Positions 25,823-34,563 of a stretch of DNA of 41,428 bases are shown one piece after another. The notes beneath the pieces are model-generated. The model did no database searches and was not told the origin of the DNA. It saw only the letters and a program-made list of their open reading frames with translations. A program made the translations under genes and the position numbers. How positions within the stretch are numbered: position 1 is the stretch's first letter; every line of letters begins with the position of its first letter. The stretch comes from an uncultured Alphaproteobacteria bacterium (GTDB taxonomy: Bacteria; Pseudomonadota; Alphaproteobacteria; RUG11792). Location: positions 1-41,428 of the forward strand of contig CALXQI010000012.1 in assembly GCA_944390585.1 (NCBI GenBank), written 5' to 3'.

Positions 25823-26156
25823 TTTCTTGTTGTGTAACAGAACTAGATGGATGTACTGTTAGTATATTTTGTTTGCCATTACCTAATTTAATTGTAACAC
25901 GATTCTTATCTACTTTCTCTATTGAAAAATCATCATATACTCCAAGTTTTGTGTATTTTTTCCCATTTATCCAAACAGTCCAGTCATCAGTACCATTAAA
26001 TATAATACATGACAGTATATACTGTTTGTCTTTTACATTACGGTTTTTAAACGTGCTTCTCTTTATTGCTTTTGACTCTTCATTTGTAAAAAAAATAGAA
26101 GAAAAACAGCTATTAACTATTAAGCAATTACAAATTATAGGTGATATAAGGTGCAT
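25782..26156 (-). CDS. GspC/PilP-like periplasmic protein
   Basis: 124 residues: an N-terminal hydrophobic segment (about residues 3-23) followed by a small beta domain and a charged tail (ENDEEADTSKKEKK). The core YILSCIIFNGTDDWTVWING, then KKY, and VDKNRVTIKLG resemble the homology region of GspC, GspB and PilP, where short strands read L.GII......A.ING....V....I..I....V.L. In those systems the domain links inner-membrane GspL/M or PilN/O to the outer-membrane secretin. It overlaps the gene before it by 22 bases and the PBP1a gene after it by about 40. The domain match is by eye and modest, but position in the operon supports it. Confidence 0.5.
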   Translation of the reverse strand: MHLISPIICNCLIVNSCFSSIFFTNEESKAIKRSTFKNRNVKDKQYILSCIIFNGTDDWTVWINGKKYTKLGVYDDFSIEKVDKNRVTIKLGNGKQNILTVHPSSSVTQQENDEEADTSKKEKK

Positions 26157-26629
26157 GAATATTCTAAGAGTAGTGCCGGTGATTGTGTTATCTCCTTTGA
26201 CGCCCTTGTTATCTTTATATCATATATAAAACAAAAACCAACAAAATCATTTTCAATTGCTGATAAAAAATCAAAAGCGTCATCTTCGTGCAACACACAT
26301 GCTGTTATGTTGAAGTTAGTTTTATGTATAGAGTCAGTACAATCAGTTTTGTGCGAGCATTTTACAATATTAATATGTAATTGTTCTGCTTTTTGTATTA
26401 AAAATTCTTCAAAATCATTAATTGTAATATTTGACAATCTATGTTTTTTTATTATGTTCATTTTTGTTTTATTTTGCGTAATAAGATTTAGACTATGTAT
26501 TTTTGATTGCATTTCTAGTAAATGATGTTTTGTATCATAAAATTTATAAGAAACTATAAAGCATGCAATTACAATAAGTAAAAAACAGCCAAAATGTATA
26601 TTTATAATGTTTTTATATTGCTTTGCCAT
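26135..26629 (-). CDS. GspM/PilO-like inner-membrane protein
   Basis: 164 residues (ATG at 26629; another ATG two codons earlier). A short cytoplasmic tail, one membrane helix (FGCFLLIVIACFIVSYKFYD), a helical stretch (HHLLEMQSKIHSLNLITQ) and a C-terminal domain with alternating strands and helices. This is the architecture of GspM and PilO, which form dimers with GspL or PilN. Sequence identity to the family is not evident by eye, so the call rests on architecture and on its place between GspL-like and GspC-like genes. It overlaps both neighbours by about 17-22 bases. Confidence 0.5.
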   Translation of the reverse strand: MAKQYKNIINIHFGCFLLIVIACFIVSYKFYDTKHHLLEMQSKIHSLNLITQNKTKMNIIKKHRLSNITINDFEEFLIQKAEQLHINIVKCSHKTDCTDSIHKTNFNITACVLHEDDAFDFLSAIENDFVGFCFIYDIKITRASKEITQSPALLLEYSCTLYHL

Positions 26630-27749
26630 TTGCATTTATAGTTCCGTTAATGTATGTGACATTAAAGTTGTAGTTATTGCAAGAAAATATTTTTTTCATC
26701 ATATTTTGTTGTTTACGTTTTTTTGAATGTATTGTTATTGATATTGTGTCTGTTGCAATATTTTTTGTTATTTGTAGTTTATTGCATGGGGCTATATCTA
26801 TATTTTCTAATATTTTATTAACGATTGATTGAAAGGATATACGTTTTACTGCAGATATTGGAATATTATTCCATGCGTATATTTCTTTTGTTTTATTTTT
26901 AGATATTGTTGATATTTTGTTTTGTATATCGTATGTTTTTGCTTGCATATCAGAGATACTATATAACTGATAAGTTATTACGCAGCATAATATTACAGAT
27001 AGAGTATTTGTGGTAATTTTATAATTAAATGATGAATTATTATATGAAAATACGTTTGAAATTATACGCGTTTTATATGCTATATTGCTTGAAAATTCTA
27101 CTGCTGCATCTTTTGCTAAATCATAAATAGCAACATCACCATTTATGACTTGATCAGCAACATATGACATAGTTTTGGATATTTGATCATTTAAATCTGA
27201 TGTACTGATTTCATTTCTATAACACACTATATTCATATCTTTATCAAGCATTATTATTTCGCAATTTTTATTATTCTTAACAGTTAAAATTGAGTAGTGA
27301 AATTTATCTTGATCATTGTGGTAGATTGTAAAGTATTGGTACGCAATCCACATTGGCCAAGAGATTATACTTGTTTTATAAATTTTTTGCCTAATATTAG
27401 AGATAAGTTCTGCGACTTCTTGAGTAATATTAACATCACATACTGAGATATTATTTTTATTTGTTGTGTATATAATTGAATTGTATTTTGTAGATTCAGT
27501 ATCAAGACAATTTTTTACAACATTATTAATATTAAAAATACTTATATCATTAATAGTTAAATTTCTATAATTAAAATCTGTATTACAAAGTATCATATCA
27601 ACGCTTGTTACTTTTAGAGAGCATAATGTGCGTACAACATCACCATACGCACATTCTGCAGCTATTTTCCCATTGATACGTATAGTGATGTGAGTTTTAT
27701 CTATAAACACACATGCATGTACACGTAACCCGACAAACTGAAATATCAT
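26613..27749 (-). CDS. GspL / PilM-PilN-like assembly platform protein
   Basis: 378 residues from ATG at 27749, chosen because GAGG lies 6 bases upstream. A cytoplasmic N-terminal part of about 245 residues is followed by one membrane helix (TNTLSVILCCVITYQLYSIS, near residue 250), a helical stretch and a periplasmic domain ending SKKRKQQNMMKKIFSCNNYN. A long cytoplasmic domain, one helix and a small ferredoxin-like periplasmic domain is the plan of GspL, equal to PilM plus PilN in type IV pili. The N-terminus (VHACVFIDKTHITIRINGK) could be the first strands of the actin-like fold. First gene of an overlapping operon with GspM-like, GspC-like and PBP1a genes; divergent from mrdA. Confidence 0.55.
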   Translation of the reverse strand: MIFQFVGLRVHACVFIDKTHITIRINGKIAAECAYGDVVRTLCSLKVTSVDMILCNTDFNYRNLTINDISIFNINNVVKNCLDTESTKYNSIIYTTNKNNISVCDVNITQEVAELISNIRQKIYKTSIISWPMWIAYQYFTIYHNDQDKFHYSILTVKNNKNCEIIMLDKDMNIVCYRNEISTSDLNDQISKTMSYVADQVINGDVAIYDLAKDAAVEFSSNIAYKTRIISNVFSYNNSSFNYKITTNTLSVILCCVITYQLYSISDMQAKTYDIQNKISTISKNKTKEIYAWNNIPISAVKRISFQSIVNKILENIDIAPCNKLQITKNIATDTISITIHSKKRKQQNMMKKIFSCNNYNFNVTYINGTINANGKAI

Positions 27750-27875
27750 AAACAACCTCACCAAGCATGGATATATATTTACCTTAAAATCGTAAAAAAA
27801 CAGTTAACATTCACTACTTTTGTGCATAACATAGTCCTATGTGTTTTGCTACTAGTAAAATATCTTTGCATACAA

Positions 27876-29672
27876 ATGAGCCGCAGATTTGATGAAAGAA
27901 AATTATTAACAAGAAGGGCTTTTATGATTGCGTCTGGTCAGGCATTACTTGGAGCAATTGTGATTTCTCGTTTATCTTATCTACAAATCTTTAGGTCTAA
28001 GCACTATAAGCTACTTTCTGAAAAAAATCGCATTGTAACAAAACTGTTATTGCCAGAGCGTGGCAAAATATTGGATTGTAATGGCAATGTAATTGCAAAG
28101 AATATAGATACATTTTCTGCCGTTTTAGATTTAACAGAGGTAGATGATTTAAATATTGTGTTAAATAAAATAAAAGAGCATATTGTAGTAAATGATGATA
28201 TATTGTTTATAAATAAAAGAAAGCAAAAATTGCTGTTATTAAAGGAAAATTTAAATTGGGAGGAATTGGCTGTATTAGAAACTTTATCCTCATACTTACC
28301 AGGATTGAGTATAGAACGTACATTGGTGCGAAAATACATCGACTCAGAGGCTATTTCACACATCATTGGGTACGTTGGCAAGCCAACAAAATATGATTTT
28401 GATACAACAAAAAATATGGCGTTTTTAATGCCAACAGCTCAGATAGGAAAATGTAATATTGAAAAAAAGTATGAGTACAAACTATTTGGTAGGAGTGGTA
28501 TTAGACATTATGAGGTAAATGCAAGACGCCAAATTGTACGTGAAATTGATGAAACAAAAAGTATTCCAGGTGAGGATTTACCATTGACTATAGATATGGA
28601 TTTGCAAAACTTTGTTTATAAGCGCATGTCAGAACATGAAAGTGGTGCTTGTGTTGTTATGAATGTGCATACTGGTGCGATTTTAGCCTTTGTTTCTTAT
28701 CCAGGATATGATACAAATTTGTTTACAAAAAAGATTGACAGGACTACATTACATGAATTGTATCAAAATCCGTATAAACCAATTATTAATAAAGCAATAT
28801 CTGGATTATACGCTCCTGGCTCTACATTTAAAATGATTACAGGACTTGCAGGTTTAAAAAAAGGCATTATTGATGAAAATACAAATTTTTCATGTAATGG
28901 CGTTTTTAAAATTGGTTCTTATAAGTATCATTGTTGGAGGTGGAAATATGGTGGGCATGGTTACGTTGATTTGGAGGATGCAATAGCTGAATCGTGTGAC
29001 ACATTTTTCTATAACGTTGCTATGCGATTATCAGCTGATGACATAACTGATGTTGCAAAAGATTTTGGGTTGGGCTTGCCAACAGGCATTGATTTACCAA
29101 ATGAAAAATCTGGAATTATGCCGACTAATGCATGGAAAAAAAGTATGCGATCAATAAGCTGGACAAAGGGTGATACCATCAATATGTCAATAGGGCAGGG
29201 GTATACGCTAGCAACAGTTATGCAGTTGACAAAAATGATTGCAATGTTAGTAAATGGATTGCAGCCAATTACACCGTATTTGTGTAAAACAAAACAATTT
29301 TTTAAAATGTCACCATTAAAATATAAAGAAGAACACATGCGCATTATATTAAATGGTATGAATAAATGCGTAAATGGCAAAACAGGCACTGCTCGTTCAT
29401 CAAAATCGCTTAAAATGCCGTTTGGCGGTAAAACTGGAAGTTCACAAGTTTGTAGAATAACTGCACAACAACGCAAAGAATTTAAAACCGTATCAGACGA
29501 TTATTGGAAAAAAGAACATGCACTTTTCACAGGATATGCACCAGTTGATTCTCCAGAATATGCCATTTGTGTGTTGGTGGAACATGGCGGAGGAGGGGCA
29601 ACAAAAGCAGCACCAATAGCACGTGATATATTTGAATATATAAAATCTAGAAGTGATTTACAAGTTGTGTAA
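27876..29672 (+). CDS. mrdA: Penicillin-binding protein 2 (peptidoglycan transpeptidase)
   Basis: Class B transpeptidase that works with RodA in cell elongation. A membrane anchor (AFMIASGQALLGAIVISRLS) is followed by the dimerisation domain (RGKILDCNGNVIAKN) and the transpeptidase domain. The active serine is in GSTFKMITG (near residue 315), the second motif is SCD (ESCDTFFYNVA, near 374) as usual for PBP2, and the third is KTGS (near 517). I chose ATG at 27876 (598 aa) because MSRRFDERKLLTRRAF fits family starts; an upstream start adds 18 residues. It is divergent from the GspL-like operon, so two separate peptidoglycan-synthase transcription units meet here. No rodA or mre gene is adjacent. 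Confidence 0.95.
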   Translation: MSRRFDERKLLTRRAFMIASGQALLGAIVISRLSYLQIFRSKHYKLLSEKNRIVTKLLLPERGKILDCNGNVIAKNIDTFSAVLDLTEVDDLNIVLNKIKEHIVVNDDILFINKRKQKLLLLKENLNWEELAVLETLSSYLPGLSIERTLVRKYIDSEAISHIIGYVGKPTKYDFDTTKNMAFLMPTAQIGKCNIEKKYEYKLFGRSGIRHYEVNARRQIVREIDETKSIPGEDLPLTIDMDLQNFVYKRMSEHESGACVVMNVHTGAILAFVSYPGYDTNLFTKKIDRTTLHELYQNPYKPIINKAISGLYAPGSTFKMITGLAGLKKGIIDENTNFSCNGVFKIGSYKYHCWRWKYGGHGYVDLEDAIAESCDTFFYNVAMRLSADDITDVAKDFGLGLPTGIDLPNEKSGIMPTNAWKKSMRSISWTKGDTINMSIGQGYTLATVMQLTKMIAMLVNGLQPITPYLCKTKQFFKMSPLKYKEEHMRIILNGMNKCVNGKTGTARSSKSLKMPFGGKTGSSQVCRITAQQRKEFKTVSDDYWKKEHALFTGYAPVDSPEYAICVLVEHGGGGATKAAPIARDIFEYIKSRSDLQVV

Positions 29673-29704
29673 AGAAGGATTATTGGCTACGATGTATATT
29701 GTAT

Positions 29705-30190
29705 CTATTCTTCATTATACTTTTTTGAGTATGAAATTGGATTTAAAATCTCTATTCCATTACGCTTGCATTTAACGATAATTACTGGCATCTTTCCAAT
29801 TGTTGCTTTTGTATTGCCATTTCCTTGATACTTTGCAACAACATACGCTCCCTTAGCGCGAAAACGAGATTTTATATCAATTTTCTGGTCAAACAATGTT
29901 TGCCCAGGCATTAAGTCAAATTTTACAATTTGCACAACATCAACGTAATCTCGTTCAAATTTTGGAACGTTATTAAAGTACGATTTCGCATCCATACCTG
30001 CTATCTGCTTGTTCATATCTTCAGTATAAGCTATAACAATATGGCAACTAAAAGCACGATGGCTGCCTAAATTTGCATCTGTATCAACATCAAAACTTAC
30101 GCTATGTAATAGAACATGAATATATTTAAATAAACTGCAAGATGACAATGCAATTGCCAAAATAGGCAGAATATATTTATTGAGCTGCAA
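29705..30190 (-). CDS. Lipoprotein, possibly TssJ-like
   Basis: 161 residues with a lipoprotein signal peptide ending LSSC (Cys18). The mature part is beta-rich with AFSCHIVIAYTEDMN, a helix ending AKSYFNN, then FDLMPGQTLFD and GAYVVAKYQ. The order strand, short helix with YF, PG turn, and a late hydrophobic strand with VVA.Y resembles the TssJ/VasD lipoprotein of type VI secretion, which anchors TssM to the outer membrane. The match is by pattern only. No other tss gene is in the window. Its start overlaps the slyB end by 14 bases, so both lipoproteins share a transcript. Alternative: a species-specific outer-membrane lipoprotein. Confidence 0.45.
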   Translation of the reverse strand: MQLNKYILPILAIALSSCSLFKYIHVLLHSVSFDVDTDANLGSHRAFSCHIVIAYTEDMNKQIAGMDAKSYFNNVPKFERDYVDVVQIVKFDLMPGQTLFDQKIDIKSRFRAKGAYVVAKYQGNGNTKATIGKMPVIIVKCKRNGIEILNPISYSKKYNEE

Positions 30191-30647
30191 TCACTCTACT
30201 CCTTTTTCCATTTTGTGCACTAATTATGCGACAGCGTTGTCCAATCTGCAACTCATTATCAAGTCCTTGTACTATTACAACTTCTGCTCCATTGTCCAAT
30301 TTAATGACATACTCTATACCTTGTGCTTTTGTTGCTTTTCTCTGTATTGCATGACCTATACCAGCGCCAGCTGCAGCGCCAATGGCACCAGTCAAAACTT
30401 TGCCTTGTCCCTTACCGAACGCAGAACCAAGCAGTGCGCCACCTACGCCGCCGGCCAATGCTCCAGCGCCTAATTCATTATCTCCTTCAATGTTAACGTA
30501 GCGTTTTGCTACAACCTTACCAAGATGTGATGCATTAATGTCTCCAACTGCGTTGCGCTCATATGTACTACTAGAAAAGTCATTTGCACAACCTGCAAGA
30601 AGAAGACAGCTAAGCAAAACTGCAACACTACTTCTATGTATACACAT
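30177..30647 (-). CDS. SlyB / 17-kDa antigen family outer-membrane lipoprotein
   Basis: 156 residues with lipobox LAGC (Cys20). The mature protein has a glycine-zipper segment (GAGALAGGVGGALLGSAFGK, then GAIGAAAGAGIGHAI) that can insert in the membrane, followed by a small beta domain (YVIKLDNGAEVVIVQGLDN). This is the plan of SlyB/Pcp and of the Rickettsia 17-kDa surface antigen. Such proteins sit in the outer membrane and help hold its integrity. It is the first gene of a two-lipoprotein unit and is divergent from the secreted-protein gene at 30789. Confidence 0.85.
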   Translation of the reverse strand: MCIHRSSVAVLLSCLLLAGCANDFSSSTYERNAVGDINASHLGKVVAKRYVNIEGDNELGAGALAGGVGGALLGSAFGKGQGKVLTGAIGAAAGAGIGHAIQRKATKAQGIEYVIKLDNGAEVVIVQGLDNELQIGQRCRIISAQNGKRSRVIAAQ

Positions 30648-30682
30648 AAAAAAGACACATGATAATAACCTGTAGAGAGCCT

Positions 30683-30720
30683 ATCTTATTTTTGGTTATT
30701 TTTCAAGACTACAATAAGAT
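30683..30720. repeat. Inverted repeat between divergent secreted-protein genes
   Basis: ATCTTATT at 30683-30690 and AATAAGAT at 30713-30720 are perfect inverted copies, 22 bases apart, in the 141-bp spacer between the slyB-like gene and the gene at 30789. It could be a regulator site; a run TGTTTTTT follows, so a plus-strand terminator is the other reading, but no plus-strand gene ends nearby. Confidence 0.3.
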
Positions 30721-30788
30721 TGTTTTTTATATTGCTTAGTTAGTTATGAATATGTTAAAAAATTGTAAGCTTTTGTTATAAAAATATT

Positions 30789-31958
30789 ATGAATAAATGT
30801 TGTTTTATGTCTATTGCAGTATGCTGTATACGGGCATGTTATTGCTGTGATAAATTTCCAGTACAGCAAGAAAATTATGATGATATTGCAAGACAAACTT
30901 TAGACAATTATCGTGATGTACAACGTTATGAGATTCAGCAAAAATATACATCAGATATTGTTATATGTAATTTTTTTAAGTTTTTTATGAGCATTAATTA
31001 TCAAGATAGTGGTAGCGTTATACACACTTTATGTCAAATTGTCACATGTGCGTTATTTTATGATAACGTAGAAGTGATAAATAGATTATTAAGTGTAAAA
31101 TATGACAGTGTTATAAATCGTGATGTGTTACATACAGTACTACTTGATATCTTAAAGAGTGGAAAATGCCGTGATATATTATGTGAGAAGGCGCTTAACA
31201 CGTTAGATTGTGACAAACTGGATTGTGACACCCTGAATTGGGATACATTAGATTGCTATCTAGAATATGGTGACAAGTATCAAAGTAGCAAAGCTCAGCA
31301 AGAATTTTGTAACGCATGTAAGATGTCTAAACAGCAGAGAGAAAGAATATATGAAGTATTTGTTACGCAAACAATAGAACAAAATAAATATCTTTTAAAA
31401 ACACATAACAATGTGCTTCTAAAGACACTTAGTACTGAAATTAACAAAAAACAATTTGCATATAGAATTTTACAAGAAATTGGGGTAATGAGATTGTTTG
31501 TGTGTTTGGGAAAAAGTTACTGTAAGAATAGGTTGCAAACTTTTGGATACTGTAGACAAAAAAGTATTGATAATATAAAACTGCATGCTTTTGCAAGTTT
31601 TGAAAAGAAAAGAATGAGCAAGAGTATGTCGCAAATTTTGGCAAGTTGTAATCAGGAAGGAGATAATGAGTGTAAGTTGCAGACTTTAGATGTACAAAAG
31701 AAAAGAAGTAAAAGTGCAAGACATTTTTTTGATATTGATACGATATTGGACAAACATTGTGAAAGTATGGATTTAGACAAATTTGATAAAGTGCTTGATA
31801 CAATATCTAGAAAGCAGAATAAATATACAAAATTGTCTTTCTATCAGTTATCCAATAAATATAAACACATCATTTATTTGGCCGTAGCAAAATATTTAGG
31901 AACAATGCAAGACTCACAAATTGTAAAAAAATTCTGCAACGCTTTGCAGGCAAGATGA
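30789..31958 (+). CDS. Cysteine-rich exported protein of unknown function, coupled to truB
   Basis: 389 residues. The N-terminus MNKCCFMSIAVCCIRACYC is a cysteine-rich hydrophobic leader. The body is helical, with a short tandem acidic repeat near residues 140-155 (LDCDKLDCDTLNWDTLDCY) and basic stretches such as KKRSKSARHFF. Cysteines are frequent throughout. I recognise no domain. Its stop overlaps the truB start by 4 bases (ATGA), so translation of truB may depend on it. Coupling of an apparently lineage-specific exported protein to a housekeeping tRNA gene is unusual. Confidence 0.65.
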   Translation: MNKCCFMSIAVCCIRACYCCDKFPVQQENYDDIARQTLDNYRDVQRYEIQQKYTSDIVICNFFKFFMSINYQDSGSVIHTLCQIVTCALFYDNVEVINRLLSVKYDSVINRDVLHTVLLDILKSGKCRDILCEKALNTLDCDKLDCDTLNWDTLDCYLEYGDKYQSSKAQQEFCNACKMSKQQRERIYEVFVTQTIEQNKYLLKTHNNVLLKTLSTEINKKQFAYRILQEIGVMRLFVCLGKSYCKNRLQTFGYCRQKSIDNIKLHAFASFEKKRMSKSMSQILASCNQEGDNECKLQTLDVQKKRSKSARHFFDIDTILDKHCESMDLDKFDKVLDTISRKQNKYTKLSFYQLSNKYKHIIYLAVAKYLGTMQDSQIVKKFCNALQAR

Positions 31959-32824
31959 AATACCTAAGAATATCAAACCCTAAAATCATTATTGTTGACA
32001 AGCCAGCTGGCCGTTCATCTGCTTTTATTTCTAGATTGGTTGGAAAAATGCTTGGGGTAAAAAAAGTTGGACATATAGGCACGCTTGATCCATTTGCAAC
32101 TGGAGTTTTGCCAATAGTGTTTAATGAAGCAACGCGTATTATTCCATATATAAAGTGTGCAAAGAAAAAGTATATTTTTACAATGGAGTTTGGTGCAAAA
32201 ACAAATACTGGAGATTGTACTGGCAATATTGTAGAACAAACGTTATATATACCAACATTAGAGCAAATAAATAGTGTGTTGAGCAATTTTATAGGAACAG
32301 TAAAACAAAAGCCTCATGCTTTCTCTGCTGTGAAAATAAATGGTACTAGAGCCTATAAATTAAGTAAAAGTGGGCATATTCCTGACATAAAAGCAAGAGA
32401 TGTTACAATATTTGATATACATGTTATTGAACAATGTAATGAAAGAGTATTTAAGTTAGAAGCAACAGTAAGTCCAGGGACATATATTAGGACATTATGT
32501 GAGGATATTGCTGTACAGAGTGGTAGCTTAGCTTTTGTTAAGGAATTAAGAAGAGTTGTTGATGGCAAGTTTTTTATCGAGGATGCAGTACAAGTTGATG
32601 ATATTGCCAAAAGATGTTACACTCTTTATGATCCTGAGGACGTACTGGACGACATCCCTGTTGTTCTTATTGGATTGCATGAAAAAGAGCGTTTGTTAAA
32701 CGGGTTATGTGTTGGGTTGTGTGCGCCAAGTGGTGTTGTGTTGGCAAAGTGCGGCGGCTTCTTGGCCATTGCAAATTCAACAGGTTTTTCGTTATCAATT
32801 AAGCGCGTTATTAGGCACTGTTAA
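31955..32824 (+). CDS. truB: tRNA pseudouridine(55) synthase
   Basis: Makes pseudouridine 55 in the T loop of tRNAs. The family motifs are present: [15 protein letters not shown] at the start, the catalytic Asp in [17 protein letters not shown] (near residue 44), [18 protein letters not shown], and [14 protein letters not shown]. 289 residues, normal. The order truB-rpsO is widely conserved in bacteria; the truB stop directly abuts the rpsO ribosome site. The usual rbfA gene upstream is replaced by an exported protein gene that overlaps truB by 4 bases. Confidence 0.95.
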   Translation: MKYLRISNPKIIIVDKPAGRSSAFISRLVGKMLGVKKVGHIGTLDPFATGVLPIVFNEATRIIPYIKCAKKKYIFTMEFGAKTNTGDCTGNIVEQTLYIPTLEQINSVLSNFIGTVKQKPHAFSAVKINGTRAYKLSKSGHIPDIKARDVTIFDIHVIEQCNERVFKLEATVSPGTYIRTLCEDIAVQSGSLAFVKELRRVVDGKFFIEDAVQVDDIAKRCYTLYDPEDVLDDIPVVLIGLHEKERLLNGLCVGLCAPSGVVLAKCGGFLAIANSTGFSLSIKRVIRHC

Positions 32825-32835
32825 AGGAGGTTTTG

Positions 32836-33105
32836 ATGTCGATTACAACTGAAAGAAAAGCTGAAGTCATTAACCAATTTGCAAGAAAAGATGGTGATAC
32901 AGGTTCTGTGGAAGTGCAGGTTGCTGTATTAACGGAGAGGATTAAAAATTTGACTGCACATATGGCTGACCATAAAAAAGATTTGCATACAAGGCGTGGG
33001 CTGTTGATGTTGGTTAGCAATAGACGGCGTTTGTTAAAGTATTTAAAACGTACAGATGAGGCACGCTATTTTACACTCATTAAGCGACTAGAATTGCGAA
33101 AATAA
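32836..33105 (+). CDS. rpsO: 30S ribosomal protein S15
   Basis: 89 residues: [20 protein letters not shown], then [36 protein letters not shown] and [12 protein letters not shown], all conserved. S15 binds 16S rRNA early in assembly of the small subunit. ATG at 32836 is preceded by AAAGGAGG 5 bases upstream, the strongest ribosome site among the housekeeping genes here. The usual downstream neighbour pnp is missing; two tRNA genes follow instead. Confidence 0.97.
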   Translation: MSITTERKAEVINQFARKDGDTGSVEVQVAVLTERIKNLTAHMADHKKDLHTRRGLLMLVSNRRRLLKYLKRTDEARYFTLIKRLELRK

Positions 33106-33208
33106 TTTTAAAAATTGTTGTTATTTATAAGTAGCATGTATGTGAGTAATGTTGCTTATGTTGTTATATAGAAGTAATTGCATGGACAGTGTATTGTATC
33201 AAGACTAA

Positions 33209-33237
33209 TTGCTATTGCGATTAAATTTTTGTATAAA
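33209..33237 (+). promoter_or_regulatory. Promoter for the tRNA-Ser/tRNA-Thr unit
   Basis: TTGCTA, 17 bases, TATAAA, placing the start of transcription near 33244, one base before tRNA-Ser. An overlapping TTGCGA, 17 bases, TATAAT is a better consensus but would start transcription inside the tRNA. Confidence 0.6.
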
Positions 33238-33244
33238 TATAATT

Positions 33245-33336
33245 GGAGAGATGCCAGAGTGGTTGAACGGGGCGGTCTCGAAAACCGTTGTACGGTGTGT
33301 TCCGTACCGAGGGTTCGAATCCCTCTCTCTCCGCCA
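33245..33336 (+). tRNA. tRNA-Ser (anticodon CGA)
   Basis: 92 nt with encoded CCA. Acceptor GGAGAGA pairs with TCTCTCC, the anticodon loop is CTCGAAA (anticodon CGA), a long variable arm (TACGGTGTGTTCCGTA) marks it as class II, and the T loop is TTCGAAT. It closely resembles bacterial tRNA-Ser(CGA). Five bases separate it from tRNA-Thr. Confidence 0.98.
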
Positions 33337-33341
33337 TATGA

Positions 33342-33416
<75 letters not shown>

Positions 33417-33436
33417 CGGACGGGTTGTGGCGTGCA

Positions 33437-34438
33437 TTAGTGTTCGCAAAGAATGCGTATGTCGTTTATGCCGTGTTTTAGCATTATTAATCGCTCTAGT
33501 CCCATACCAAACGCAAAGCCAAAGAGATTTGTTGGTAGTTTACATGCAGAAAAGACATTTGGATGTACCATACCTGCACCAGCAATTTCCATCCATTTAT
33601 CACCTTCACGTGAAAGGACAATTTTGTCATCCAATTTTTTATACTTGCAATCCACTTCAACTCCTGGCTCAGTAAATGGAAAATAACTTGGCCTCAATCG
33701 CATAGCAATATTCTGAATGTTGGTGTCAAAAATAAAGGCAAGCATTTTTTGAATTTCACTTTTCATATTGCGTATAGAAATTGGATTACTATCAACGACT
33801 AGGCATTCTATTTGGTGAAACATCGGAGAATGAGTTATATCCAAATTATCACTTCTGTATACTTTGCCCATAGAAATCATTCTTATTGGAACACCAATAT
33901 CAAGCATAGCGTGAATTTGCGCTGTAGAAGTTTGTGTGCGCAATAATGTATCAGGGTATCCATCGATGTAAAATGTGTCGCTTTCCTGTCTTGCAGGATG
34001 GTGTGCTGGAATATTTAATGCATCAAAATTAAAAAAATCAGTATCAACCTCATTTCCTTCAATAACTGTAAATCCACGCTTGGTATAATGATCTTTTATT
34101 CTACTAATATATGTGGAAATTATATGCCTATTTCCAATACTTGAATTGACGCATGGTAATGTAACATCAATCTTATCTTGTTTTAGTATATTTTCAATGT
34201 ATGTTGCGTTTATTTGTGCTCTTTTATTGGAAATTGCTTGTTCAATAGTTTGTTTTAATTGATTAATATTTTTGCCAAATTCTTTCTTTTCATCATCGGA
34301 CATAGTTGATATTTTTTTCATCTCATTATTTATAATTCCTGATTTACCAAGAATTGATGATTTAAAATTATTTAAATCGTTAATAGTATTAATTTTCTCA
34401 AGTTGTGATAACCAATTATTTAATAAATCCATAGTCAT
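33437..34438 (-). CDS. pheS: Phenylalanyl-tRNA synthetase alpha subunit
   Basis: Catalytic subunit of the (alpha-beta)2 class II enzyme. An N-terminal coiled coil precedes the class II core. The family segments HHPARQESDTFYIDGYPDTL, LLRTQTSTAQIHAM, GKVYRSDNLDITHSPMFHQI and the motif 3 GFAFGMGLERLIMLKHGI, then NDIR, are intact. 333 residues, normal. pheT normally follows pheS but does not here: two tRNA genes are convergent with its end, so pheT must be elsewhere. It is divergent from dnaA with 125 bp between. Confidence 0.96.
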   Translation of the reverse strand: MTMDLLNNWLSQLEKINTINDLNNFKSSILGKSGIINNEMKKISTMSDDEKKEFGKNINQLKQTIEQAISNKRAQINATYIENILKQDKIDVTLPCVNSSIGNRHIISTYISRIKDHYTKRGFTVIEGNEVDTDFFNFDALNIPAHHPARQESDTFYIDGYPDTLLRTQTSTAQIHAMLDIGVPIRMISMGKVYRSDNLDITHSPMFHQIECLVVDSNPISIRNMKSEIQKMLAFIFDTNIQNIAMRLRPSYFPFTEPGVEVDCKYKKLDDKIVLSREGDKWMEIAGAGMVHPNVFSACKLPTNLFGFAFGMGLERLIMLKHGINDIRILCEH

Positions 34439-34506
34439 TTTTATCTCACATAGCTATATGTAAGTAGTATATAACAAACGTAATTAACAGAGCTATTATT
34501 GTTTTA

Positions 34507-34535
34507 TTCCATTAAAGTTGTTGGTGTGATAGAAT
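34507..34535 (+). promoter_or_regulatory. Possible dnaA promoter
   Basis: TAGAAT at 34530-34535 is a good -10 box 28 bp before the dnaA ATG; TTCCAT 17 bases upstream is a poor -35 match. I saw no DnaA box (TTATNCACA) in the pheS-dnaA spacer. Confidence 0.3.
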
Positions 34536-34563
34536 TTGTGTATGTAATTTTTATGCGTTTGCT

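Noticed and set aside
33215-33243. TTGCGA-17-TATAAT as the tRNA-Ser promoter
   Set aside because: Better consensus, but transcription would begin about 5 bases inside the tRNA; the overlapping TTGCTA/TATAAA pair fits the start.
34439-34563. Replication origin between pheS and dnaA
   Set aside because: Strand switch fits an origin, but I found no DnaA boxes or 13-mer-like repeats in the 125 bp.
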